Of a stretch of DNA of 64,000 nucleotides, positions 12,306-23,035 are shown one piece after another. Position numbers and translations under genes: made by a program. Positions within the stretch are counted from its first letter, which is position 1, and every line of letters starts with the position of its first letter. The DNA comes from Erythroxylum novogranatense (taxonomy: Eukaryota; Streptophyta; Magnoliopsida; Malpighiales; Erythroxylaceae). The notes under the pieces were generated by a model. The model saw nothing but the letters and a program-made list of their open reading frames with translations. It ran no database searches and had not been told where the DNA came from. The stretch lies in assembly GCA_029891385.1 (NCBI GenBank), contig CM057226.1, positions 13,803,181 to 13,867,180 of the forward strand. The letters run 5' to 3'.

Positions 12306-12815
12306 GACTTGAAGAGTACCCCGTTTGACACGGGAGTAGGTCTACTGTAGGCAAGTGAAGGATAGAGGTCGGGATCAGTTCACGTCTGCATTAGTGTCTT
12401 ATCGAATTAGTTTCCGCAATCATTGTACAACAATGCTTTATATTTATAATGAGCCATTGTGGTTTTATTGTTTTTATACATTGACTGATTGTAAATTATT
12501 ATTGCATGACTGTAATAGCTGAAATTGGTTAATTGTGAACATGGACTCAAGATTGTATTCTGCAACCTTTGTAAACTGATTAGTATGTGAACTTTATGGT
12601 TACTGTAAAATATTGTTAAATAATTGTAATAACTGCAAATGTTTTCTACTGTCTACTGTCTTTGTCGCGCTAATGTACGGTTAAAAAAAAACAAGAGAGA
12701 AGAAAATGAAATACTGAGTTTTCACCGACTAATGTAGTACACCACCCTCGCGGGGCACAGACTCGGATATCACCAACGATATCGGGTTCGGGTCACTCGG
12801 GAGTGGGGTGTTATA

Positions 12816-13283
12816 TTTAGGTGCTCTAATTGGCTCAATGGGAAGAGGCGTCCACGTAAAGTGGGACAAAACTTTGAGGTCTTAGTTTCGAGCAGTGGCT
12901 CACCCTTGATCAGAGAGGACAATACTTGGAGTGCTGGCGGTAGAGGACGGGCTCTACTGTAGCGGTCGCGAGCCTCTTGAAGTGCGCGAGAAACCCACCC
13001 GGTACGCAAAGTCCGGGTCGCTACATTAAAAAGGTGCCTTTTTATGTAGGGTCTGTGAACTCTGGCCACGCAACCACTCTTTGTAGAGCCCGGCCTCTAC
13101 CGCCAAAGACTCTGTATTGTCCTCTTTGGCGCTTGGGTGAGCCCACGACTCGAAACCAAGACCTCAAGGTTTTGTCCCACTTTAAGTGGACGCCTCTTAC
13201 CATTGAGCCAATACCTGGAGTGCTGGCGGTAGAGGCCGGGCTCTACAGTAGTGGTTGCGTGGCCAGAGTTCACGGACCCTACA
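12816..13283. repeat. Inverted cluster of three SINE-like copies
   Basis: Copy 1 (+) spans about 12825-13035. Copy 2 (-) spans about 13213-13036. Copy 3 (+), truncated at its head, spans about 13212-13283. Each full copy starts with a tRNA-like A-box (TTGGCTCAATGGTAAGAGG), followed about 50 nt later by a B-box-like GGTTTCGAGTCGTGG. The body is GC-rich with GGCGGTAGAGG and GGGCTCTAC, ending in CTACA plus TTAAAAAGG. Copies 1 and 2 meet head to head at a short palindrome around AAAAAGGTGCCTTTTT (about 13028-13043). The A/B box layout is that of plant tRNA-derived SINEs (established knowledge); the family is not identified. Overlapping open frames here are incidental. Confidence 0.65.
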
Positions 13284-13288
13284 CATAA

Positions 13289-15252
13289 GTTCATGGATAT
13301 GCAAAACTATTTTGTGGGATTGCGATAGTCCGTTCTGTTCATAATATGTTGACAAGATTGATGCATACATGATTTGTTTTATTGTGAATTTGATTGAAAA
13401 TTTAAGAACCATGTGTTTTATGATTCAATAAAAAAATTTCTATGATAATGAACATTTTAAATAGTTTTGCTTGTTATTCGTTATAAACTTATTACCCAGA
13501 GCTTTCAAGCTCACCTCCTTTTTTGTCCCATCTTCAGCTGAAGAGAATGAGATCGAGTAACCCAGAGTCGAGGCATCATTCTACTTTTATAATGTTTTTT
13601 ATAAATTAAGTAAGATTTTGTAAAAGCAAGACTTTAGATTCTTTTTTAGAATTATTGGGTTTGGTATCTTTTGTTATTGGGATTTTTGATACAGATTATG
13701 TAACGTGGCTTGGAATGCCATTAAAGCTTTGTAAACTCCTAATTTGTTGTTAATGAAATATGAATTATTTATGGATGATGTTGAGTTGGAATTGGGTAGA
13801 TTTGAAGAAGTTATCAACTTGAGTTGATGATTTTTGGACATGAATTGTGGATATATATATATACACATAAGTGAGATATTATGGAAAAAGGAAAGATAAG
13901 ATTTTTGTGAATGATGAGAATTAGTTGTAAGGGATGAGTAAAACGAGGAGAGATTAAAGAGTTTAATGAAATAATATTGGTAGTTGAAGGGTTATGTTCA
14001 TAACATTCCATGTTTGTACATTGAAAGTTTTAAGTTTTCATAAGGAAAAAATTTGTGTTTGGACTTCAGGGGAAAATCTGTATTAATCTAGATTGAATTA
14101 GACAAAGTTTTCTTCTTGAAAGTTGTAGCTTATCTTTCTAGCTTTCCATTGATATAAAGTATCAAATTTTTAGACAATGGAGTTGAAAGATATGATCATT
14201 GGAAGTTTGTGATGTTGTTTAAGAGGGACATTCGGGACAGCTATATTGTTTTGAAATTTTGACCCTTATAGAGGCAAAAAAAATTTTTCAATATCTGCAT
14301 GGAAGTTGTAGGTCTAAAAATTCTCTTCGAAACAGTCTTTAAATGAACTTAATCCGATATTTGTATATTGAAAGTTATGCCCTTTTTACCAATACAGGTC
14401 GGAAGAAGAAAAGTAGAAAGGGAGAAGTCATGATCGTGCAAAGTCGCGATCGTAAATCAGTGGACTTGCACAAAAGTCACGATCATGCATCGTCGTGATC
14501 GCGACTTCGCGACCGTGCTCTGACTCGCCGATTTTTCCCCTAGACCTGAACATATTCCACTCTTTTGACCATAACTTTGTCGTCTAACCTCCAAATGACC
14601 TGATTTTTAAAACATTTGATTCCTAACACATTCCTCTATCTCTTATAAAAATTTGTAGCTTTTGGCATTGATTCGAAAAAGACTAATCGAATCAAAGTGA
14701 GGGTATCAATTGGAAGAGTATGAAACAGACATTTTACTGAACATGTTTCAATATTTTGATGATATCTTGATTTGTAGAGCTCCAAATTAGATGATTCTTG
14801 TTTCTGAATAAGTTAGAGACATAGAACTGCAAATCCTATAAAGCAATTGAATTTTAATCCAGTCTCTAAGACTTTCATTTTCGGTAGGGAAGCTGAGTAT
14901 AGTGTACTATTTCAGTACAGCAATATGAAAATGTTTGGGCTATAATTTTTAGATTTCTAAACCAAATTGAATAATTTTGGTGTCATTAAAAACTTAAGAC
15001 AATGGGAAACAAATGTTCTGAAGAAGCCAAATTGAAATTCCAATTTGAGATTTCCTAAAATTTGTTCAAAAATAGGAGAAATTAGTTCGTTTTTTATGAT
15101 TGATTGGTGTGGGCATGCCATCCTTGTGAGATGCGCATCCGGATGTCACTTTGGACGTTGGGCACGTGACTCGTAAGGGTGGAGTCCTAACACTTAATGA
15201 ACAGCAGAATATTACTCCAGTATAAAAATAGTTCAAAATTAGAGGCCCAACA
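13289..15252 (+). mobile_element. LTR B, right part
   Basis: LTR B resumes after the LTR C/SINE insert. It carries a hairpin GAGCTTTCAAGCTC (13499-13512) and an acceptor-like CATCTTCAG ending at 13537, then degenerate 'gttgtag' units (about 14110-14400), a palindrome cassette (14426-14528), an 'ataactttgtcgtctaacc' block and an 'actgaacatgtttcaat' block (about 14735). It ends GAGGCCCAACA at 15252, matching the reverse complement of the left end of the solo copy (TGTTGGACC...GAGGCCCAACA, 1939-1974). A tRNA-iMet-type PBS follows four bases later. Confidence 0.65.
14426..14528. repeat. Palindrome cassette of LTR B (GATCGTG, GTCGCGATC words)
   Basis: Repeated and inverted forms of TCATGATCGTGCA, AGTCGCGATCG, GTCACGATCATGC and GTCGTGATCGCGAC, rich in CGATCG and TCGCGA. 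It occupies the same slot as in the other LTRs, just before the 'ataacttt...tgacctgatt' block. The related solo LTR at 1939-5070 carries the TGACGTCA array in this place instead. Confidence 0.8.
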
Positions 15253-15256
15253 CTCA

Positions 15257-15268
15257 TGGTATCAGAGG
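15257..15268 (+). other. Primer-binding site after LTR B (tRNA-iMet type)
   Basis: TGGTATCAGAGG, one base from TGGTATCAGAGC, the complement of the 3' end of plant initiator tRNA-Met. It lies four bases after the LTR end AACA. LTR B therefore has a polypurine tract on its left and a PBS on its right. Confidence 0.65.
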
Positions 15269-16692
15269 ATGAAGATGACGTGATGTTGGCTAAGAATGGT
15301 TCATTGAAACAACCCTACAAGGTAATACGCATGCTCAAGTCTTATGATTTTCAGAGCAAGAGTTGGGCTCCAAAAATAGTGACCAACAAAATGCATTTTG
15401 ATTTGAGTAATTTTTATTCTTAGTTGATTAGCATAGTGGAATGCCTTTGGTGTAGTGTTACTAACCTTGTTATATAGCTTGATTTTAGGGAGGAAATATC
15501 TTAGATAAAGCTTTGTTAGAAGGATTTTCTAGCCTTACTTTTCTTTCTCATCTTGTGTGATTTCTACCTAGTTTGGTTAGCCTCCAGAACTTGTATAGAT
15601 TCTTTTTCAAAGCTGTGTTAATACCTAGATTTGTGAGCATGATAGGGGCATTCATTTCTAAACCCCTTTACCCAAATACAAGCCTATTCAATTGACCTTT
15701 GCTTACCCCTTTGAGCCCTTCACTTTCATTCATTCCATTGTTTTTGAACAAGTGTTTTGCATGAGTGACGTTTTTTTTTTCATGATTAAATGAGCAAAGT
15801 TGATGTTGCGTCTTTTATCTTTTTGGGTTAGGAAAAAAAAGTAATGAAAGTGAGGCTTTTGAGTTGTTAAATCTTGAAGAAGATTTGTCTTAAAAACAAT
15901 AAGTTAGACTTTTTAGGAGCCTCCTCCCAAATCTTGTTTAGGAAGATGAGGAAGGTGAAGGTCCACTTTCAAGTTTTTAACTATACAAAATCTTTTGTTT
16001 TTGGTTAATTTATGGCTTCAGGTGTTGTCCATTAGCTCTTGGATTGATTGCCTGATTTCTACACCGCAAAAACAAACAAACAAACAAACAAACAAAAAAG
16101 AAAAAAAGAGAGAATAATTTGACCCAAAAGAATAAAGTTTGAAATAAGGCATCCGTTGGTGGATTGAAGATTAAAGATTGGGTCTTTAAAGTTGATAATT
16201 GCACATTGGTGTTCATTTAATAGTTAGACTTTAACTCATTTTGAGTTGCTTCTTAACGTTATGCATTGCATTTATCATTATTTCCATTTCATTCGTTCAT
16301 TAGCCTTTCATCAGCATTACAACCCTACAAAGTCCCCTTGATCATAAATCTATTGTATGTTAGTGGTGCAGATAGTAGAATCTTTACAAGCTTATGGTAG
16401 GTGCTAATCTAGGTGGATTGAGTGAAAATTTCCTATTTGAGAGATGAATGAGACACTTGTACCTTTGAGAGATCATTAAGTTTCTTTTCCTTCTATCTTG
16501 TTATGTCTCTTGTGTTAGTTTCTTTGCACTGAAGCGTTCCATGACTGTTGGTTAATTAGGGATACAGGTTGTTTGAGTTGATTGCATATTCTTGCCTTGT
16601 CGGTTTTATGTTTGCTTGCATTGAATTTAATTGTTGGATTTCTCTTTACTGATAATTTGCCTAGGAGTGCAAAAGGCTAAGTATGGGGGAGT
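15269..16692 (+). mobile_element. Internal remnant and 3' untranslated region of an Athila-like element
   Basis: The first roughly 50-100 bases probably belong to the element primed at 15257. The rest has the look of the long non-coding 3' region of Athila-type gypsy elements: 'acccctttacccaaatacaagcctattcaattgacc', 'gcaaaaacaaacaaa', and finally 'cctaggagtgcaaaaggctaag' before the purine tract TATGGGGGAG (about 16682-16690). No gag, pol or env-like frame is recognisable, so only the 3' end of that element is present. The exact left junction is not resolved. A 60-codon open frame at 16906-17088 lies in the following LTR and looks incidental. Confidence 0.5.
16068..16099. repeat. (CAAA)n microsatellite
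   Basis: About seven tandem CAAA units in the 3' region of the Athila-like element. Confidence 0.9.
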
Positions 16693-18211
16693 TGACAAAC
16701 TCATTTATTTATATATTTATTCCTTTCAAATGGATGGGTTTTCGTCACTATAATTGGTCTTTATGGAATTATTTGAATTATTGTGCCTTACATTTAATTT
16801 GTGTTTAACTGTGATAAATTGATTTTGGACAATTGATGCTACTTTATTTGTAAGTTTTATTATAAGGTACTTGGAGAAATTAGAGCTCAAAAAGATTAAG
16901 AATTAGTGATCCAAGGCATTAAAACTACTAGAGAAAAGACAAAAGAAACCGACAACGTTGAGAGCATTAGTGGGACATTGAAGAGGAGACCTGAAAACGA
17001 CAGCGTGAAGAGAAATGTGAGGTGCATTCATGTTGAGAAGAAACAACAATGTGGAGAGAAATGTAAGGCCTATAAGGGTTTGGAGTGAATAGTCACAGTG
17101 GACCAGAAACTAGGAGGTTAATTAGTCATATCATGCTACAAGCGGCAGTGTGCTATGTACGTAGTCTGTGCGTGGGCTGTGCAAATAAGAGAAAACCAAA
17201 AAAATAAATAGTAGAGACGGACGAGGGTGTTCTATAGAGAAAAGGGAGCTAGGTTTCGGTGCTTCTTCCTTATCTCCCACAAATCCAAACTAACAATCCC
17301 ACCTTCCATGGTTAACCACCGAATCTCAATGTTGACAGCGTTTTCCATTAGTTGCCATGGCTAATTCATCATAATCCTCTGATTCAATGGCAATGGCAGG
17401 AGCTTGGGTTTTCATAGGAGAATTTAAGCTACATTTATCTTCTACCCATTTGATTTTTTAGTGATTCCTAGGTCTTAGGATAACTATTTAACTATTTGGA
17501 GTTACGTATGGATTATATCTTTGAATTGGAAGATTTTTGTAGCTGGGTTATTGTTTAGCAACTGATATTGTGCTGATTTTGGTTCAATTTCATTACTTTG
17601 TTTTGAGTCAAGAATTTGTTTTAAGATTTAGTGAATATTTGGTGATTATTCAAGGTGACTTGATTGATTGGATTGTTATATCAGTTGCTACTATTAATTC
17701 TGTTTTCTTAATTGTTGAGTAAAAATTGAGCATTGGGTTTTAGTATCCTTGGTTTTATTTTATTATTCTGATGGTATTTAGTAGATTGGGACTTTGGAAA
17801 ATATTTTTGTAACAAATTGAGGTTGCTCTGTTGTTGGATTAAAAGCTTGATTCATTTTTTTTAACTCCAATATCTGTTTGAGTGATGATTGTCTGCGCTA
17901 TTGAACTGGAGGGTTGCGTTTATTATTTTTAATTACTTGTGTTTTTCTTCTTATTACATTCCCTCACTACCATTTCATATCACTCATTTTAAATTTAAAA
18001 TACCAAAACAAGTTCTTTATATTTCTTCTACTTCATTGCAAATTTTAGTGGTAATTGCTCAAAAATACCCCATTCTATAGTTTAGGTTGTATTGCATTTA
18101 GTTACTTAGGAAATTAATTTCCTTTTTTTTTGGTTCCTCAAAGAGAACGACCCTAGGTTGCACTATATGCAATCCTTGGTTAAATTTTGAAGTAACCCCA
18201 AGGCAACATCA
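16693..18211 (+). mobile_element. 3' LTR of an Athila-like element
   Basis: Starts TGACAAACTC after the tract TATGGGGGAG and ends GGCAACATCA, about 1.52 kb. Near its end it carries 'gttcctcaaagagaacgaccctaggttgcac...gcaatccttgg', which matches the end block of the LTR at 32273-33722 ('ttccttgagagtcgacccgaggttgcatcc'). The two LTRs therefore belong to related but distinct subfamilies. No PBS follows it, as expected for a 3' LTR. Confidence 0.65.
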
Positions 18212-18462
18212 GATTTAAGGTTATTTCACTTACATCACCCAATCAACAGAAAATGCAACAACAAGATGGATTAATTAACAATGTAAAATCAACACCAAAG
18301 AAAAATTCATGCGCCAATGATATAGCTAAGTAACGTAATTTGATAGAAAAGGTTGCAACAGATATGCAATCCCTTAACCTAAAAATTAACACCAACGCAG
18401 TCTAAGAAGAGACACTACACACACCAAAAATTAATCAACAATTTAACTTAGCTGAAGTCACT
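18212..18462. other. Unassigned spacer
   Basis: AT-rich sequence between the Athila-like LTR and the minus-strand tandem. I see no open frame, LTR block or repeat in it. It may be remnant element sequence or non-repetitive flank. Confidence 0.4.
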
Positions 18463-19309
18463 TGTAACACCCCACTCTCGAATGACCCGAACCCGACATC
18501 GATGGTGATATCCGAGTTCATGCCTCGCGAGGGTGGCGTGCTACATCACTCAGTCAAAACTCAGTGTAAACCTTTTTTTTTAACACATACACAAACACAT
18601 TATAATTTATATGGAAAACAATTTACATAAATAATTCAATGGCCTCGGGGCCTTTTTCATAAATACAATATCATTAATACAAAAAAAATTTCAAAAAATA
18701 AATTACACTAATGCCGCGAACTGATTCCGACCCTTTCTCTACTTCATTAACCAGCAGATGTCATATGCCCGTTGTCTAACGGGGTATACTTCTGAGTCCT
18801 GAAAAATAATTGCAAATTTTGGGTGAGTTTTACGAACTCAATGAGAAACCATCATCGATGGTTCACTCAATTCATGCAAATCACGTATATTACAAGTATT
18901 CCACAGTTTCATATTCAAAAGTACTACGTGATCGTACTCGAGCAATGTCACAGATTATTACACAATAGTACATTCAAAAGTACCACAGTACACTGAATCA
19001 TTCATATGATTTCACATTCAACACACTCACTTATTTATATTATGCATATGCGATGCTCATGAGACTTACTTTCCCAATTGTTACGCTGTTGTGACGGAAT
19101 GCCTGAACTGTCCCATATAGGGATCATTAAGCATTAAACGCGTCTTAGGGGTAGGAGAGCCCTCTGGGTATGCACTACTTCCCTTCGAGCTCAAGGCTCT
19201 TTTTCTCTCGTTGAGCATAAAGCTCTGACCGGTGGCTACTCCGGTCACAACTGCCATTATGTTTCATGGAATTGTGCAATAAAGTGCATCATTCTAAATT
19301 CCCTATTCC
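18463..19309 (-). mobile_element. Distal LTR of the minus-strand tandem (3' part only)
   Basis: On the minus strand this is the last 0.85 kb of the same LTR as 22698-26681: plus-strand TGTAACACCCCACTC at the left edge, the GATGGTGATATC terminal block, the acceptor-like CAG (18800), and hairpin copies at 18828-18862. It breaks at 'ccctattcc' (about 19309) and joins internal sequence directly ('tcatgtttcatgattac'). The upstream 3.1 kb of the LTR, its polypurine tract and the first roughly 0.2 kb of internal sequence are missing. The junction has a short microhomology (TATTCC/TATTTCC). Confidence 0.85.
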
Positions 19310-22300
19310 TCATGTTTCATGATTACTCACCAATCGTCACTCTCGGCATCAATAACACATATGTGTCGGACCATTACAATATTTCCTAACCGTATCCATG
19401 TAACCTTGTGTGACTCCGAAACATCTCTGATTGTTTATACCAACTTACCAATCCATTGTTGGACGCATAACATCGTTGCATATAGCCCAATTTATGGCCA
19501 ACTTTGGTTTCCCTTCTTTACTCCTTTATCTCCATCTAAGTGCATCTTGGCCGAGGTGATACTCTTCGAAATATGTCATCTTTCGCTTATTAGTTTGCAT
19601 CTCTTTAGTATTAAACCACTAATCTCATGAGATTCCATAACCTCAATGTCAATCTATTCAACTCTTTTATCATTAACTTGGAGCACTTAGCCCCTATTAC
19701 AGATTTCATTTCACTCATCAACATTTCAACTCTTTTTAGGCCCTGTTCATTTCAATATAAGGGTGAACGACTCCTTTTTATTATATGATACCTTATGCCC
19801 TAATCGAATGGTATCACCACTATAACGATTGTTATGCCGGCAATTAATTTGAACTATACATCAATCCCATATCCTTATGAAATCAAAACATATCAATTTT
19901 ACATTTGTCTCCAATAGTCAAGTCTATTGGTTATTTCAAACATATAATCATTCGATTTTATATTCTAAACCATCAATTACTCTGTCGATGGACTCTTACT
20001 AGAACATAAAGCTTCGATTGTTTCTTGTGTTTTCTCTAACAGTTTCTTTAGTTGGTATTACACATACTTCTCAATCCAATCATAAATATCATTTTCTCAA
20101 AGGGTGGATTCATTTTCAATTCCTCGATAAGGTTCGCAACTTCTAAATTCTCAATTTGGGCTTGCCAATCCTTTTTATATACACCTAATTTGGAATTCCA
20201 ATAGCTAATAATACTTTCTTTTTGCCCCTTTGTTAGGTCGACATCTTGCACTCAGTATTACACTAGGATTGATACCCTTATCGCCCAAATTGTGATCTTC
20301 TGTTATTGAATTTTCTATTCACTATTTTGAATTGCAGCACTAGCTTTATTATAAAGTACTCATTTTCTTAGTCAACATTTTTCTATACCTCTATTCATTG
20401 TCTCAATCGAAGATTCAGTTCTGTCAACCTCTATAATGAATTCCCCTGCATCATGTCTCCAACTAACGAAGTAATCACTACTGTAACAAGTTCTACTCCA
20501 TGCATTCAGTAATCAGCGCATGGGACGCTAGTCGTCTCAATGCATATGAAATTACTTTCTTATAGTCCCAACTATAAAACATCATTGTATGGAAATCTCC
20601 AATCCCAAATAACAAATGATATTACTCTCATCAGTGTCTCCACATTTTCGAACCAAGTACTAGTATAACACATTTCAAGTTTTTTAATAGATGACTTAAG
20701 CTCCTGAGATAAAAATTGTCCTCAGTACACGAATCACTTTATAGGGTTGCAAACAATCGTATTGAAATCACTAATAGGAAACGTGATATATTTCCTACAA
20801 AATCTCCAATTTAAAACAGTATCATCAATACGGAGGTCATAAATTCCTCAAACATTTGTTGGGATCTCCTCACTGATGCGACTTACATATGATATCACAA
20901 TTAGACAAAATCTCATCTTACGTTTCTAAAGCACAATCGGAATACGGTCTATGATCATAATCACTAATTGCTATCATGTAACTGAAATCACATTACTCTA
21001 CAACATGGGGTCCTTGTGCCCAAAATTCATCTCTTTAATTAGCAAATGAACCAAAATTTCTCTCCATATTGTTCATGATTCCAATTCCTATACTTTCTTA
21101 TTAATCCGTTGTAGCGCTTCGCAAAAATTAGCTTACCCATTGCATAGGATCTCAATAAGATTTCCCAGGGTTTCGCTAAGATCAAGACATATCGTGACGA
21201 AGAAGGTCAAAACACCCTCGCCATAAGGTATTAGGTAATGTATATACCTTCCAAAATCCTTACATCTCGCCTAATTGCATTCACGTCAAGTTTCCAAGTA
21301 AGAACATTCACTCATGCTATATACATTCCAATTGTTTCTAGATAACATTTCTATCCCTGTTCCTGTCCATGAATGGGGTTTTCCCGTATGATCATCACAA
21401 AATCATATTTTGTGTAGGCCATCATCATGCCCTGTACTCTCTTTCTCATGGAACACATATCTTACCAGTGATTCTATTTCAATTTCCCAGTATGTACCTC
21501 TGTGAAAACAACATCATTTCATAGTAATTGAACTAGCATTATAAGCGCAGTCACTTCTCTTATGTTGATTCAGTATTTCTTCCTTAATCGCGTGTATAAT
21601 TAAAAATCCCAAACTTAAACAGATTTCTATATTCTGTTCACATTCCGAGGTAGAACATTTGAGTACAATATTAATATTATTATGCTCTAAGGTACACACC
21701 AACACAAAATAGTGAATTTCTATCCACCTTGTCGAGCCATATACTTTTTCTCGTTGCCAAATTATCCACACTTTATCGTCCAGAATCAGTTCAGACACAT
21801 AGAGACTTAGGCATCCTAAAATTTTGGTCTCAACAACACAAGCACACAACATTCATTTCGTATCCGAATCGAACCTTCCATGGTTATAAAGAGAAATTTA
21901 GTTCCTGTAACCGAGCTTGTACATTTTAGTCTCGTTCTTTCCACATATATTCTTCTTATCTTTAAATTGGATTGATCCGTACATTTCCGACATGTCTCGG
22001 TATGCCTAATGTTTCCAAATTCTCAACCAATCATTATGATAGAAATTCTAAACCATGTACCCAATTTAGCCCTCGAGACTTTCATTGTGTCTCTATGCAT
22101 ATAAAATCACAATTCAGAATCGTAAATACCTAGTTAGCCTGAACTTTTAATCTCGTATAGGCATATTTAGCATCACATCATACTTTTATCACTTTAACCG
22201 ATATTCCTCTCATGTGCAACTTTGACCTCTTTCGGTTATAGAAATTTTCGTTTTCATTCAACTCGCTTTATACACTTTATGTCTCAGTATTTGGTTTGAT

Positions 22301-22697
22301 ATCACTTCTTTCCTGAAGCAGCCCATACCCATGTATTTACATTCATATCATCTTCAAGGGTTTACAATCACATTATAACATGAATATCATTGTCCATTGT
22401 TCCTTCCCCATTCCTAATGGCCCATACACCTTCATTGGCTCATATCGTTATCTACCATATCAGATCATGTACAATTTCTCATTTCTACACATCCACAACC
22501 TTCCGTTTGGCACATTACACTATACGATCACTTTTCACCCTATATGTATCAACTTAAACACTTTATACATGCTCATGCAACCCAACTAGGGATCAGTTAC
22601 TACTGTCTGCTTTGACATGACCAGAATGCATGTAACTTAACACAAATTTTGGAATGCCCATGTACAATCGTACTTCTGGGCTCTGATACCACCTAAA
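19310..22697 (-). mobile_element. Non-coding internal region, left copy (minus strand)
   Basis: About 3.39 kb, nearly identical along its length to 26888-30269, with differences mostly single-base, many of them transitions. It ends at the right with a minus-strand PBS (22678-22691) next to the middle LTR. I find no gag, protease, RT or integrase motif in any frame. The element is non-autonomous and resembles the large retrotransposon derivatives (LARDs) of plants (inference). A 67-codon minus-strand frame at 20048-20251 is preserved in the other copy (27604-27819) but matches no family I recognise. Confidence 0.8.
22678..22691 (-). other. PBS of the left tandem unit
   Basis: On the minus strand TGGTATCAGAGCCC, a perfect tRNA-iMet-type primer-binding site, six bases from the LTR edge. 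Confidence 0.85.
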
Positions 22698-23035
22698 TGT
22701 AACACCCTACTCCCGCATGACCCGAACCCAACATCGATGGTGATATCCGAGTTCGTGCCTCGTGAGGGTGGCGTGCTACATCACTCAGTCAAAACTCAGT
22801 GTAAACCTTTTTTTTTAACACATACACAAACACATTATAATTTATATGGAAAACAATTTACATAAATAATTCAATGGCCTCGGGCCCTTTTCATAAATAC
22901 AATATCATTAAAACAAAAATAATTTCAGAAAATAAATTACACTATTGCGGACGCAAACTGATCCCGACCCTTTCTCTACTTCATTAACCAGCAGATGTCA
23001 TACGCCCGTTGTCTAACGGGGTATTCTTCTGAGTC

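Larger units (their letters stand above)
8789..12815 (+). mobile_element. LTR C, about 4.0-kb gypsy-type LTR inserted in LTR B
   Basis: Starts TGTAACATCTCACCCC and ends GAGTGGGGTGTTATA (last CA mutated to TA). It aligns block by block with the solo LTR at 50669-54573 and, in reverse, with the LTR at 22698-26681. Order of parts: 'gaatttttctggaattttacgg' block (about 9040), leader with GGTGAGTT donor-like site (9596), degenerate 100-160 bp units (10230-11070), AGTCGACT cassette (11143-11220), CCGATTGACCTGATTC block (11270), 'aacatgcattatac', GTGAGTAACC (11660), hairpins (12242 onward), TTTTCAG (12305), and a terminal block with GATATCACCAACGATATC (about 12766). There is no internal region, so it is a solo LTR. 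A candidate duplication CATAA lies at 8784-8788 and 13284-13288. Confidence 0.85.

Noticed and set aside
12831..12920. Possible tRNA gene
   Set aside because: A- and B-box-like words are present, but the spacing and arms do not form a tRNA cloverleaf and the unit continues for about 200 bp, so SINE-like fits better.
21514..21852. 112-codon minus-strand frame, partly repeated at 29086-29361
   Set aside because: The second copy is shortened and altered by simple substitutions, there is no domain, and both lie in duplicated non-coding core sequence.
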